Source of the DNA: Bos javanicus
Lineage: Eukaryota; Chordata; Mammalia; Artiodactyla; Bovidae
NCBI RefSeq assembly: GCF_032452875.1
Contig: NC_083879.1
Coordinates: forward strand, 84,391,572-84,455,571
Direction: 5' to 3'
DNA: 64,000 nucleotides
Shown: piece after piece, positions 19,990 to 30,601 of the stretch
Layout of the letters: every line of letters begins with the position of its first letter
Numbering within the stretch: position 1 is the first letter of the stretch
Position numbers and translations under genes: made by a program
Notes under the pieces: model-generated
Told to the model about the DNA's origin: nothing
The model's input: the letters and a program-made list of their open reading frames with translations, nothing else
Database searches by the model: none

Positions 19990-22900
19990 GTAAATAGCAG
20001 GGACGGATCACAGCTCCAACCATCAACAGAAAATTGGATTAAAGATTTACTGAGCATGGCCCCGCCCATCCGAATAAGACCCAGTTTCCCCCTCAGTCAG
20101 GCTATCCCATGAGGAAGCTTCCATAAGCTTATCTTTCTCCATCAGAGGGCAGACAGTCTGAAAACCACAGTCACAGAAAACTAACCAATCTAATCACATG
20201 GACCACAGCCTTCTCTAACTCAGTGAAACTATGAGCAGTGCCATGTAGAGCCACCCAAGATGGGTGGGTCATGGTGGAGAGTTCTGACGAAACGTGGTCC
20301 ACTGGAGAAGGGAATGGCAAACCACTTCAGTATTCTTGCCTTGAGAAACCCATGAACAGTATGAAAAGACAAAAAGATAGGATACTGAAAGAGGAACTCC
20401 CCAGGTCAGTAGGTGCCCAATATGCTACTGTAGATCAGTGGAGAAACAAATCCAGAAAGAATGAAGAAACGGAGCCAAAGCAAAAACAACACCCAGTTGT
20501 GGATGTGACTGGTGATGGAAGCAAGGTCTGATGCTATAAAGAGCAATATTCCATAGGAATCTGGAATGTTAGGACCATGAATCAATGCAAATTGGAAGTG
20601 GTCAAACAGGAGATGAAAAGAGTGAACGTCAACATTCTAGGAATCAGCGAACTAAGATGGACTGGAATGGGTGAATTTAACTCAGATGACAATTATATCT
20701 ACTATTGTGGGGAGGAATCCCTTAGAAGAAATGGAGTAGCCATCATAGTCAACAAAAAGTCTGAAATGCAGTACTTGGATGCAGTCTCAAAAATGACAGA
20801 ATGATCTGTTTCCAAGCAAACCATTCAGTGTCATGGTAATCCAAGTCTATGTCCCAACCAGTAATGCTGAAGAAGCTGAAGTTGAATGGTTCTATGAAGA
20901 CCTACAAGACCTTCTAGAACTAACACCCAAGAAAGATGTCCGTTTCATTATAGAGAACTGGAATGGAAAAGTAGAAAGTCAAGAAACACCTGGGGTAACA
21001 GGTAAATTTGGCCTTGGAGTACAGAATGAAGCAGGGCAAAGACTAATAGAGTTTTGACAAGAGTAAGCACTGGTCACAGCAAACACCCTCTTCCAACAAC
21101 ACAAGAGAAGACTCTACACATGGACATCACCAGATGGTCAACACAGAAATCAGATTGATTACATTCTTTGCAGCCAAAGCTGGAGAAGCTCTATACTGTT
21201 AGCAAAAACAAGACCAGGAGCTGACTGTGGCTCAGATCATGAGCTCCTTATTGCCAAATTCAGACTTAAATTGAAGAAAGTAGGGAAAACCACTAGACCA
21301 TTCAGGTATGACCTAAGTCAAATCCCTAACGATTATACAGTGGAAGTGAAAAATAGATTTAAGGGACTAGATCTGATAGAGTGCCTGAAGAACTATGGAT
21401 GGAGGTTCATGATACTATACAGGAGACAGGGAGCAAGGCCATTCCCAAGGGAAAGAAATGCAAAAAGGCAAAATAGCTGTCTGAGGAGGCCTTACAAATA
21501 GCTGTGAAAAGAAGTGAAGCAAAAAGCAAAGGAGAAAAGGAAAGATAGATCCATCTGAATGCAGAGTTCCAAATAATAGCAAGGAGAGATAAGAAAGCCT
21601 TTCTCAGTGATCAGTACAAAGAAATGGAGGAAAACAATGGAATGGGAAAGACTAGAGATCTCTTCAAGAAAATTAGAGATACCAAGGTAACATTTCATGC
21701 AAAGATGGGCTCAATAAAGGACAGAAATAGTATGGACCTAACAGAAGCAGAAGATATTAAGAAGAGGTGGCAAGAATACACAGAAGAACTATACAAAAAA
21801 GATCTTCATGACCCAGATAATCAAGATGGTGTGATCATTGACCTAGAGCCAGACATCCTGGAATGCAAAGTCAAGTGGGCCTTATGAAGCATCACTACAA
21901 ACAAAACTAGTAGAGGCGATGGAATTCCAGTTGAGCTCTTCCAAATCCTAAAAGATGGTGCCATAAAAGTGCTGAATTCAATATGCCAGCAAATTTGGAA
22001 AACTCAGCAGTGACCACAGGGCTGGAAAAGGTCAGTTTTCATTCCAATCCCAAAGAAAGGCAATGCCAAAGAATGCTCAAACTACCGCACAATTACACTC
22101 ATCTCACACGCTAGTAAAGTAATGCTCAAAATCCTCCAAGCCAGGCTTCAACAATACGTGAGCCTTGAACTTCCAGATGTTCAAGCTGGTTTTAGAAAAG
22201 GTAGAGGAACCAGAGATCAAATTGCCAACATTTACTGGATCATTGAAAAAGCAAGAGAATTCCAGAAAAACATCTACTTCTGCTTTATTGACTATGCCAA
22301 AGCCTTTGACTGTGTGGATTACAACTAACTGTGGAAAATTCTGAAAGAGATGGGAATACCAGACCACCTGGTATTCCCTCACCTGCCTGCTGAGAGGTCT
22401 GTGTGCAGGTCCGGAAGCAGCAGTTAGAACTGGACATGAAACAACAGACTGTTCCAAATAGGAAAAGGTGTACGTCAAGGCTGTATATTGTCACCCTGCT
22501 TATTTAGCTTATAGGCAGAGTACATCATGAGAAATGCTGGGCTGGATGAAGCACAAGCTGGAATCAAGATTGCTGGCAGAAATATCAATAACCTCAGATA
22601 TGCAGATAACACCACCTTGTGGCAAAAAGTGAAGAGGAACTAAAGAGCCTCTTGATGAAAGTGAAAGAGGAGAGTGCCAAAGTTGGGTTAAAGCTCTACA
22701 TTCAGAATATTAAGATCATGGCATCTGGTCCCATCACTTCATGGCAAATAGATGGGGGAAACAGTGGCTGACTTTATTTTTTCTGGGCTCCAAAATCACT
22801 GTAGATGGTGATTGCAGCCATGAAATTAAAAGACACTTGCTCCTTGAAAGGAAAGTTATGACCAACCTATACAGCTTATTAAAAAGCAGAGATATTACTT

Positions 22901-23372
22901 TGCCAACAAAGGTCCGTCTAGTCAAAGCTATGATTTTTCCAGTAGTCATGTATGGATGTGAGAGTTGGAGGATAAAGATGAGCACTGGAGAATTGATGCT
23001 TTTGAACTGTAGTGTTGGAGAAGACTCTTGAGAGTTCCTTGAACTGCAAGGAGATCCAACCAGTCCTTCCTAAAGGAGATCAGTCCTGAATATTCATTGG
23101 AAGAACTGATGCTGAAACTGAAACTCCAATACTTTGGCTAGCTAATGCCAAGATCTGACTCATTGGAAAAGACTCTAATGCTGGCAAGGATTGAAAGTGG
23201 GAGGAGATGGAGATGACAGAGGATGAGATGGTTGGATGGCATCAAGGACTCAATGGACATGAGTTTGAGTAAACTTCGGGAGTCGGTGATGGACAGGGAG
23301 GCCTGGCATGCTGCAGTCCATGGGGTCGCAAAGAGTTGGGCATGACTGAGTGACTCAACTGAACTGACCAAA
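19990..23372 (+). mobile_element. Nearly full-length BovB LINE, degraded
   Basis: At about 3.4 kb this is the most complete BovB here. It has the 5' region (GAGCATGGCCCCGCCCATCC), then the endonuclease reading frame at 20577-20804 (VNILGISELRWTGMGEF). RT pieces follow at 21624-21887 and 22122-22328, and the usual 3' end to GACTCAACTGAACTGACC. The ORF is broken by several stops and frameshifts, for example after KAFDCVDYN at about 22328. The catalytic box is YADN instead of YADD (22599-22610). It is inactive. The exact 5' border is approximate. Confidence 0.9.
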
Positions 23373-23576
23373 CTGAGCCGTTTTGGCATGAAGTCAACGG
23401 AAGAACAACAACAAAATGATACAGGTTTTATTTATTTACTTTTCCCTAAATTGAATGGTAAAGAACTAATAGAACTTGTTTATCACAATGCAGCCCTTTA
23501 TTGCGTCATTCAGTTTTAATTCCCCTGTTAACATTTCATCACAAACTATTTTAACTGTTTCCCATGATTCTTTCAA

Positions 23577-23757
23577 GCTTTCCTGATGACTCAGACAGTA
23601 AAGAATCTGCCTGCAATATGAAAAACCTGGGCTCGATCCCTGGGTTGAGAAGATCCCCTGGAGGAGGGAACAGCTACCCGCTCCAGTATTCTGGCCTGGA
23701 GAATTCCGTAGACTGTATAGTTCACGGGGTCACAAAGAGTCAAATACAACTGAGCCC
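23577..23757 (+). mobile_element. Bov-tA SINE
   Basis: Sense copy: GCTTTCCTGATGACTCAGAC (tRNA-like head), GGAGAATTCCGTAGACTGTA, then TCACAAAGAGTCAAATACAA. Confidence 0.83.
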
Positions 23758-24160
23758 CTTTCACATGATTCTATAATATATTTTTAATCCTATAATTTAA
23801 TCAACTGTAGAATGTTGCTTTCACTTGTTTGTAGTTCATTTTCACATTTAGATATTTTGCTTAGTTCAGTCACGAGTTTCAACCTTAGCTTTTAAAGTGC
23901 CCATTGGTCGTCTGTTAAGGCCTATGTACTGTACATTCATAACCATTTTCTTCTCCAGTTGAAATAAGTATATGTTTCTCTTGGAAGTAAAGTTGAAAGA
24001 AATTTGGAGCTGATTGAAAAGCTTCAAGTTTCTCACGGATTTTCCCTGCAGTGTTGAGAGTGTTTCTTGGGTGAACCAGACTGAGCTGTTTGGTCATGGT
24101 AGTTTTTGATTGAGGTGGCAACTTTAGGAGACTAATTATAGCATGGATTCTTTCCTACAG

Positions 24161-24311
24161 CAGTCCCCTGGTATTGCCAATCGCCAAGCAAGACAGCCTG
24201 TTGGAAAAAGACATTATGTTCAAAGATGCAACAAAAGGTCTCTGCAAACGACAGTCTCAGGACAGCACAGTGGAGAACGCCCCCATGCACGGCCCCGCCA
24301 AGCCTGAGCAG
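24161..24311 (+). CDS. MYO16: MYO16 exon C: pre-motor segment
   Basis: This 151-base exon starts with the last base of a split Leu codon and ends in frame. It encodes SPLVLPIAKQDSLLEKD, then a basic and polar stretch ending AKPEQ, just upstream of the motor core. The acceptor is TTCTTTCCTACAG and the donor is GTAATC at 24312. The first three bases of the exon are CAG, so the acceptor is a tandem CAGCAG. Use of the second AG (exon starting at 24164) keeps the frame and drops one Ser. No enzymatic motif is expected here. In conventional myosins this position corresponds to the poorly conserved region before the motor. Confidence 0.93.
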
Positions 24312-24743
24312 GTAATCACACCCTCCTGCGTGTCCGCCACGGCTGCAGCTACGAGTTCATGCCTTAGGGCCAACTTTTCAGAAGCAAGCTCCCACTAATT
24401 TCCATTCAAAGAAAAATTAATAAGTGCATATGTTAATATTTTGTGAAATGCCCATATTGTTATGGTATTATACTGACCATTAACAAAAATTGCTGTTGTA
24501 TTTCACAAGGATTTGAATTTTATAATCTTGACTTAACCAGGAATGGACATTCAGCTAATACGCTAAATTTCTGAATATTTTCAGTTATGGCATTAGTCAT
24601 CATTTTGATTATTATGCAGACTGTGTTTTTTGTTTCTTACAAATATCAAATATTTTACCTAACAATGAAAAAAGGCAAGTCAGTCACTGGGTCACTTGTT
24701 AAATGCAATTGTGTTGGTGTGTTGTGTGTGTGTGTTGGTGTAT

Positions 24744-24779
<36 letters not shown>

Positions 24780-25094
24780 TCCCAATGTCAAAAAGATGGG
24801 AGATTACTTTGAGGAACTTAATAGATATTAGTGTATTTGTTTGTCAATTCCACAGAAATAAATGACAGTTTTACATTTCATGTTTTATAAATGACAGAGC
24901 ATTTTTATAAATGTCAGAGTAATCTCTGAAAGTGTTTTGTTTTTCTACTGTGTCTAATTTCAATGTTTTAAAGACAGTTTGTTGAGGTTTTCTCAAGAAC
25001 CTCTACTTTTAGTTTCATTCATTTTTGTTATTTTAAAATAACAAATTCAGTTTTGTAATTTTGAAATATCTTCAAATTTTAGTGGGTGTAGTCA
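24312..25094. other. Intron 3 segment with (TG)n microsatellite
   Basis: AT-rich intron with a TG repeat at about 24713-24778. No gene was recognised. Confidence 0.5.
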
Positions 25095-25359
25095 CCAGCT
25101 TAGGCTTCCAGAATAATATACAACACACCACGTGCCTTAAACACCAGAAAGCTTCTTTCTTGCGGTTCTGGAGACTGGAAGCTCAGTGTCAGGGTGCTGG
25201 CTGACTCATTTCTGGTGAAGGTCTTCTTTCTGACTTGCAGACAACTGCTTTCTCCCTGTGTCCTCACATGGTAGAGAGAGAGAATAAACAGCCTTTTTGG
25301 TGTCTCCTTTAAGGACACCAATCCTATAGGTTCAGGTCCCCACCCTTTTGACCTCACTT

Positions 25360-26006
25360 AACCTTTATAATTTCATGGCTGCAATCACCATCTGCAGTGA
25401 TTTTGGAGCCCCAAAAAATAAAGTCTGACACTGTTTCCACTGTTTCCCCATCTATTTCCCATGAAAGGATGGGACCAGATGCCATGATCTTAGTTTTCTG
25501 AATGTTGAGCTTTAAGCCAACTTTTTCACTCTCCTCTTATACTTTCATCAAGAGGCTTTTTAGTAGTCATGTATGGATGTGAGAGTTGGACTGTGAAGAA
25601 AGCTGAGCACTGAAGAATTGATGCTTTTGAACTGTGGTGTTGGAGAAGACTCCTGAGAGTCCCTTGGACTGCAAGGAGATCCAACCAGTCCATTCTGAAG
25701 GAGATCAGTCCTGGGTGTTCTTTGGAAGGACTCATGCTAAAGCTGAAACTCCAGTACTTTGGCCACCTCATGTGAAGAGTTGACTCATTGGAAAAGACTC
25801 TATGCTGGGAGGGATTGGGGGCAGGAGGAGAAGGGGACGACAGACGATGGGATGGCAGGATGGCATCACCGACTCAATGGACGTGAGTTTGAGAGAACTC
25901 TGGGAGTTGGTGATGGACAGGGAGGCCTAGCGTGCTGCAATTCATGAAGTCATAAAGAGACGGACATGACTGAGCGACTGAACTGAACTGAACTGAACCT
26001 TTATAA
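25360..26006 (+). mobile_element. 5'-inverted (twin-primed) BovB with perfect target-site duplications
   Basis: Perfect 11-bp duplications AACCTTTATAA lie at 25360-25370 and 25996-26006. Between them, 25371-25561 are BovB in antisense orientation (ATCACCATCTGCAGTGATTT to ATCAAGAGGCTTTTTA). From 25562 the BovB 3' end follows in sense orientation (TAGTCATGTATGGATGTGAG to the GAACTGAACTGAACTGAA tail). The two parts come from neighbouring regions of the element, with about 100 bases of consensus missing between them. Confidence 0.93.
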
Positions 26007-26024
26007 CCTCCTAAAGGCCCTATA

Positions 26025-26226
26025 GGGCTTCCTTGGTGGCTCAGTGGTGAAGAATCTGCCTGTGGTGCAAGAGACATGGTTTGATCCCTGGATTGGGAAG
26101 TTCTCCTGCAAAAGGAAATGGCAACCCACTCCAATATTCTTGCCTGGGAAATCCCACGGAGAGGAGTCCCATGGACTGTAGGAGCCCTACGTCCATGGGG
26201 TTGCAAGGAATTGGACATGACTTAGG
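26025..26226 (+). mobile_element. Bov-tA SINE
   Basis: Sense copy starting GGGCTTCCTTGGTGGCTCAG, then AATGGCAACCCACTCCAATA, ending TTGGACATGACTTAGGG. It splits the ancient LTR-like repeat. Confidence 0.88.
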
Positions 26227-26439
26227 GCCTTTTCTTGTTCTTAATCACTATCTCCAAACAGTGTCATATGCTGGCTAGAGCCTCAGCATGTGAATTTGGA
26301 GGAGGGGAACCATTCAGTCCACAGTGACAGGCAAATTGAGTGTTAGGTGAAGTTTAAGACAAAGCTTTTTCTTAACAGTTTTAAAGATCCTATGAGCATT
26401 CTGTAGCCTTAAATACATATTCTTAAGTGACAGAGGCTG

Positions 26440-27075
26440 GTCTGAAAAGGCTATATACTGTATGATTATACTGTTTGACATTCAAGAAAAGATCAAACTA
26501 TTGAGACACTGGGAGAAGGCAATGGCACCCCACTCCAGTACTCTTGCCTGGAAAATCCCATGGATGGAGGAGCCTGGTAGGCTGCAGTCCATGGGGTCGC
26601 TAAGAGTTGGACACGACTGAAGTGACTTAGTAGCAGCAGCAGCAGCATTGAGACACTAAAAACATTAGAGGTTGCCAGGGATCAGGGCGGGGGGAATACA
26701 TAGGAGGAGAAGGGAGTCTTTAGGGCAGTGGAGCTTCTCTCTGTATGACCCTGTCATACCTGATAGATAGATACCTGATGTAACACGTATGTCCAAATCC
26801 AGAGAACATGTAACACCAAGAGTGGCCTTGATGAAAGGATGTAAGAGTGGCCAGGCTGTAAGGATCCGGCCTCACATCCTGATCCTTGATGTGAACCGTG
26901 AGCCTTGGATAATGATGACGTTTCAGTGGAGGTTTGTGATGGTAACAGAAGAGCCACACTGGAGAGGGATATTGATAATAGGGAAGGCTATCCAGGAGAG
27001 GGCTGGGGTATATGAGAAATTCTGTCCCTTCCTGTCAGTTTTGCTGTGAACCTAAAGCAGCTCTAAGACATAAAA
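26440..27075 (+). repeat. Old L1 3' end, interrupted by the BovA SINE
   Basis: Sense L1M-like text lies on both sides of the SINE: TATACTGTATGATTATACTG and AGAGGTTGCCAGGGATCAGG. A second L1-like 3' end runs to about 27070 (GTGAACCTAAAGCAGCTCTA). By-eye assignment. Confidence 0.5.
26500..26657 (+). mobile_element. BovA SINE with target-site duplications and (AGC)n tail
   Basis: Perfect 11-bp duplications ATTGAGACACT at 26500-26510 and 26647-26657 bracket a sense BovA monomer (AAGGCAATGGCACCCCACTC to GACTTAGTAGCAGCAGCAGC). The AGC-repeat tail is typical of this young subtype. Confidence 0.92.
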
Positions 27076-27271
27076 TCTGAAAATAATGAAAAGACATTAG
27101 CAGCATAATGTCAAATGTGATCCTTGCGGAAAACCTTTTCAATTTTTTCCTGTAAGCTCTTTATAAATGTGTCACAGGCATTGAAAGCAACTGTCATCGT
27201 GTTGTGTTGATCTGGTATTAAACTAGGAGAAATTAGTGTTCAGGTTTCATGTGCTTACGTTATCTATGGAA

Positions 27272-27589
27272 TCAGTTCAGTCAGTTCAGTCGCTCAGTCA
27301 TGTCTGACTCTTTGCGACCCATGAATCACGGCACACCAGGCCTCCCTGTCCATCACCAACTCCCAGAGTTTACCCAAACTCATGTCCGTTGAGTTGGTTA
27401 TGCCATCCAACCATTTCATCCTCTGTCTTCCCCTTCTCCTCCTGCCCTCAATCTTTCCCAGCATCAGGGTCTTTTCCAATGAGTCAGTTCTTCACATCAG
27501 GTGGCCAAAGTACTGGAGTTTCAGCTTCAGCATCAGTCCTTCCAATGAACATTCAGGACTGATTTTCTCCAGGATTGACTGGGTGGATA
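27272..27589 (-). mobile_element. BovB 3' end
   Basis: Antisense copy, 5'-truncated to about 318 bases: CAGTTCAGTCGCTCAGTCAT, TCATCCTCTGTCTTCCCCTT, ending near GACTGGGTGGAT. Confidence 0.9.
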
Positions 27590-27855
27590 TTCACTCGTAT
27601 CTCCCACTATGAGCATCACGCCATCATCGTCATCGTTCATTCTTGGTCTCAAGGTGCTTGGTTTCTTGGCAGGAATATCCATCAACTGGATTCTTCACCC
27701 ACACTTCCCAGGAGGGCTTTAGAAAAGCCTTCTCAGAGCAATCAAGTTTTGATTCACGTTTTAAAGAGAAACATATCATATGTAATTCAAGTTGAACAAA
27801 ATCCACAGCATCTCTCCTTCCAGATTTTTAGAAAATGTAGGTCTTATCAAATGAT

Positions 27856-28088
27856 AACTACATAAATGGGACTTCCCAGGTGGCTCAGTGATAAAGAACC
27901 TGCCTGCCAAGCAGGAGACCTGAGTTTGATCCCTGGTTCAGGAAGATCCCCTGGAGGAGGATATGGCAATGCCCTCCAGTATTCTTGCCTGAGAAATCCC
28001 GTGGACAGAGGAGCCTGGCGGGCTACAGTCTGTGGGATCACAAACAGCAAGACACAACTTAGTGGAAACAACAGCAAACTACGTAAAT
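27856..28088 (+). mobile_element. Bov-tA SINE with target-site duplications
   Basis: Twelve-base flanks AACTACATAAAT (27856-27867) and AACTACGTAAAT (28077-28088), one mismatch, enclose a sense Bov-tA from GGGACTTCCCAGGTGGCTCA to CACAACTTAGTGGAAACAAC. Confidence 0.9.
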
Positions 28089-29216
28089 GAATATTCAAGC
28101 CTTGATTTGAATGTTTTTTCCCTTGATTCTGATAGTGACCAAAATTCACATTAGCTTGATCATATCTCTGAGAATGTAGAGTTTTGTTTTTGTTTTTTAA
28201 GATGGTTAAAAATGTGCGGTATTTTCCTTCTCTTTCACTTTGTACTGCTCTTGCCTCCCATCCCTCCTCTCTCTGCCTGCCTGCTTCTGTGCTCTTTTTA
28301 GTCTCCTACCTGCTTGGCTTCTCCCTCTTCTCTTCTCTCTCCTTTCCTTTCATAGTATATTTATTTAAATTTGGCTCCAGCTTAAAATTCAGGTCATTTT
28401 ATTCTGTTTAGTGAAGGTGCGTTTTCCTAGGGGTGAAGAGAGAGGAGAATGCAGTCATGCAGACTTGCTCTAGTTCGGGCCTGCTTTTGGAGCTCTGTGC
28501 TCTGGGAGCCCCTTAACCTCAGTAAGCCCTATCTGTAAAATGGGTATATAGTACTCACCTTACTTGCTTGTTTTGAAGATGACAAAGGCTAAGCTTGCAA
28601 TATGACAGCACAGTTACCAAGCATGAATAAAAACTCTGTAAGACACAGTTACTGTTTTTATGATTGTTACTTGTATAGACTGACTGTAAGGTTTTGCCCC
28701 AGTAGCTTAGTCTTCTGTCCATTAATTTGTCTGCTCTTACTTCATGTAATTCCTCCTTTTTTTGCAGTGTAAGGATAGATTACTTTAAAAAAATAATAAT
28801 ACAAAATCGTACTTTAAGAGCTTACAAAAACACTTTCACATATATTATCTTAATTCTCAAAATTCATTTTCACTTCTCAACTGACACTCAAGTTCCGAAT
28901 TGAGTATTTCAGCTGACCAAACAAACTCAAGATGCCTAGAATCACAAGTGTTTCTTTTACAGTTTCCGGTGCTCTTTGGGGAAAACACTGCAAGCTCCAG
29001 GTTTATTTCCCACAGCCGGACTGACCTAGGACAGTTCTACGCATGGGAGACAAAGCGTGTGTCCCACGGCTCCTTGTGCACAGAGGGCTTTTGAAGGTTG
29101 GCAGTGGTTCTCCTTCTGTACCAGCACCCAGGTACACAAAAGCGTAAATCCTCAGCAAACAAAGGACCTGATAAACCGCGGTCTCTAAGAAGCGGAATAA
29201 AAAGCAAGTGTGAAGT
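28089..29216. other. Intron 3 segment with pyrimidine-rich tract
   Basis: A CT-rich run lies at about 28217-28350. The remainder is unique-looking. No gene was recognised. Confidence 0.45.
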
Positions 29217-29409
29217 GTTAGTCGCTCAGGTGTGTCCCACTCTTTGTGAACCCACAGACTGTAGCCCGCCAGGCTCCTCTGTCCATGGAGTTCTCCAGGC
29301 AAGAATACTGGAGTGGGTTCCATCCCTTCTCCAGGGGATCTTCCTGACCCAGGGATGGAAACCAACCCTCCTGCATTGCAGGCAGATTCTTTACGGTCTG
29401 AGCCACCCC
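29217..29409 (-). mobile_element. Bov-tA SINE
   Basis: Antisense copy: GTTAGTCGCTCAGGTGTGTC, CCAGGCAAGAATACTGGAG, GAGCCACCCCGGGGAGCTC head. Its right end touches the next SINE. Confidence 0.88.
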
Positions 29410-29710
29410 GGGGAGCTCTGATGCTTCTGCTGCTGCTAAGTCGCTTCAGTCGTGTCCGACTCTGTGCGACCCAATGGACGGCAGCCCACCAGGCTACCCC
29501 GTCCCTCGGATTCTCCAGGCAAGAACACTGGAGTGGGTTGCCATTTCCTACTCCAATGTATGAAAGTGAAAAGTGAAAGTGAAATCGCTCAGTTGTATCC
29601 GACTCTTTGCGACCCCATGGACTGCAGCCTACCAGGCTCCTCTGTCCATGGGATTTTCCAGGCAAGAGTACTGGAGTGGGGTGCCATTGCCTTCTCCGCT
29701 GGGGAGCTCT
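29410..29710 (-). mobile_element. BovA dimeric SINE (Bov-A2 type) with target-site duplications
   Basis: Ten-base duplications GGGGAGCTCT at 29410-29419 and 29701-29710 flank two antisense BovA units joined by GAAAGTGAAAAGTGAAAGTG. The duplicated target belongs to the end of the SINE at 29217-29409, so this element inserted at that SINE's edge. Confidence 0.92.
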
Positions 29711-30303
29711 ACAAAGCAGGAAATGCCAAACAGCTGAAGTTAAGAGTCTTTGCAGCTGAGCTCTCAGGGAAGCCCCCAGAAGCAGGTAACAGCAGTTACA
29801 GTGCTGTGCAGGCAGGCTGAGGGCTTCAGCTTTGGGGAGCATGGTATTTGGTCAGATCGTCACCCCTTTCCCTGGTAGGACCATCCCAGGCAGATCTTTT
29901 GTTCTTTTTTTTAATTTCCTCTTTCCTCTTCATTCATGCATCCTTGGTTCTTTCCTCCTAGACAACCTTTTCCTCAGGGTCTTCTTGTACTTATTCCATT
30001 TGTCAGAACTCCTCTTTGCCCACTGAAGTTCTGGTTCCTTGACATACACTGCTTATGTCCCATAGAGAGAAAACACCGTCAAACAAAAGAGAACAAAGCA
30101 ATAAAGCTGACAGCACTCACAGCCCTGTTGACAAATAGGAAACAGGAAGGGGTGAATTCAGAGTATTTCCAAGATGTAAATTCCTTTTGGGTCTTAAAAC
30201 ATTTATCAAAACGCTTCTCTAATTTCTCCCTGACTTTCTATCCTGAATTATGTATGTTTTGTGTTTGAGATCTCTATTTTGGGAAATATACATGTATATA
30301 AAG
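29711..30303. other. Intron 3 segment without recognised features
   Basis: Unique-looking intron with a short T-rich run near 29905. Nothing gene-like was found. Confidence 0.45.
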
Positions 30304-30436
30304 TGTGCATGCTCAGTCGCTCAGTCATGTCTGACTCTTTGCGACCCCCATGGTCTGTAGCCCGCCAGGCTCCCCTGTCTATGGTATTTCCCGAGCAGAA
30401 TGACTGGAGTGGGTAGCCATTTCCTTCTCCAGGGAT
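30304..30436 (-). mobile_element. BovA SINE fragment (left arm of an inverted pair)
   Basis: Antisense BovA: GCTCAGTCGCTCAGTCATGT to GCCATTTCCTTCTCCAGGGA. The sense copy at 30477-30601 faces it across about 40 bases. Confidence 0.85.
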
Positions 30437-30476
30437 GTATAAAGAGGAGAAAATATATGTGTGTACACATATATAT

Positions 30477-30601
30477 CCTGGAGGAGGGCATGGCAACCTG
30501 ATCCAGTATTATTGCTTGGAGAATCCCCATGGACAGAGGAGCCTGGTGGACTCCAGTCCATGGAGCTCGCCAAGAGTCAGATACAACAAAGCACAGCAGT
30601 G
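30477..30601 (+). mobile_element. BovA SINE fragment (right arm of an inverted pair)
   Basis: Sense BovA: TCCTGGAGGAGGGCATGGCA, ATTGCTTGGAGAATCCCCAT, AGAGTCAGATACAACAAAGC. Confidence 0.85.

Larger units (their letters stand above)
25095..26335 (-). repeat. Ancient LTR-like repeat split by two younger insertions
   Basis: Bases 25095-25370 (GGTTCTGGAGACTGGAAGCT, CCCTGTGTCCTCACATGG, TTTAAGGACACCAATCCTAT) continue after the insertions at 25996-26024 (CTCCTAAAGGCCCTATA) and 26227-26335 (CACTATCTCCAAACAGTGTC, GTGAATTTGGAGGAGGGGAA). Together they read like an antisense mammalian LTR of the MaLR/MLT type. The BovB and a SINE split it. The family name is uncertain. Confidence 0.45.

Noticed and set aside
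29003..29842. 279-codon minus-strand ORF
   Set aside because: It runs through two BovA/Bov-tA SINEs. The text (GQRSLVGYSPWGRKESDTTE type) is the usual translation of that SINE.
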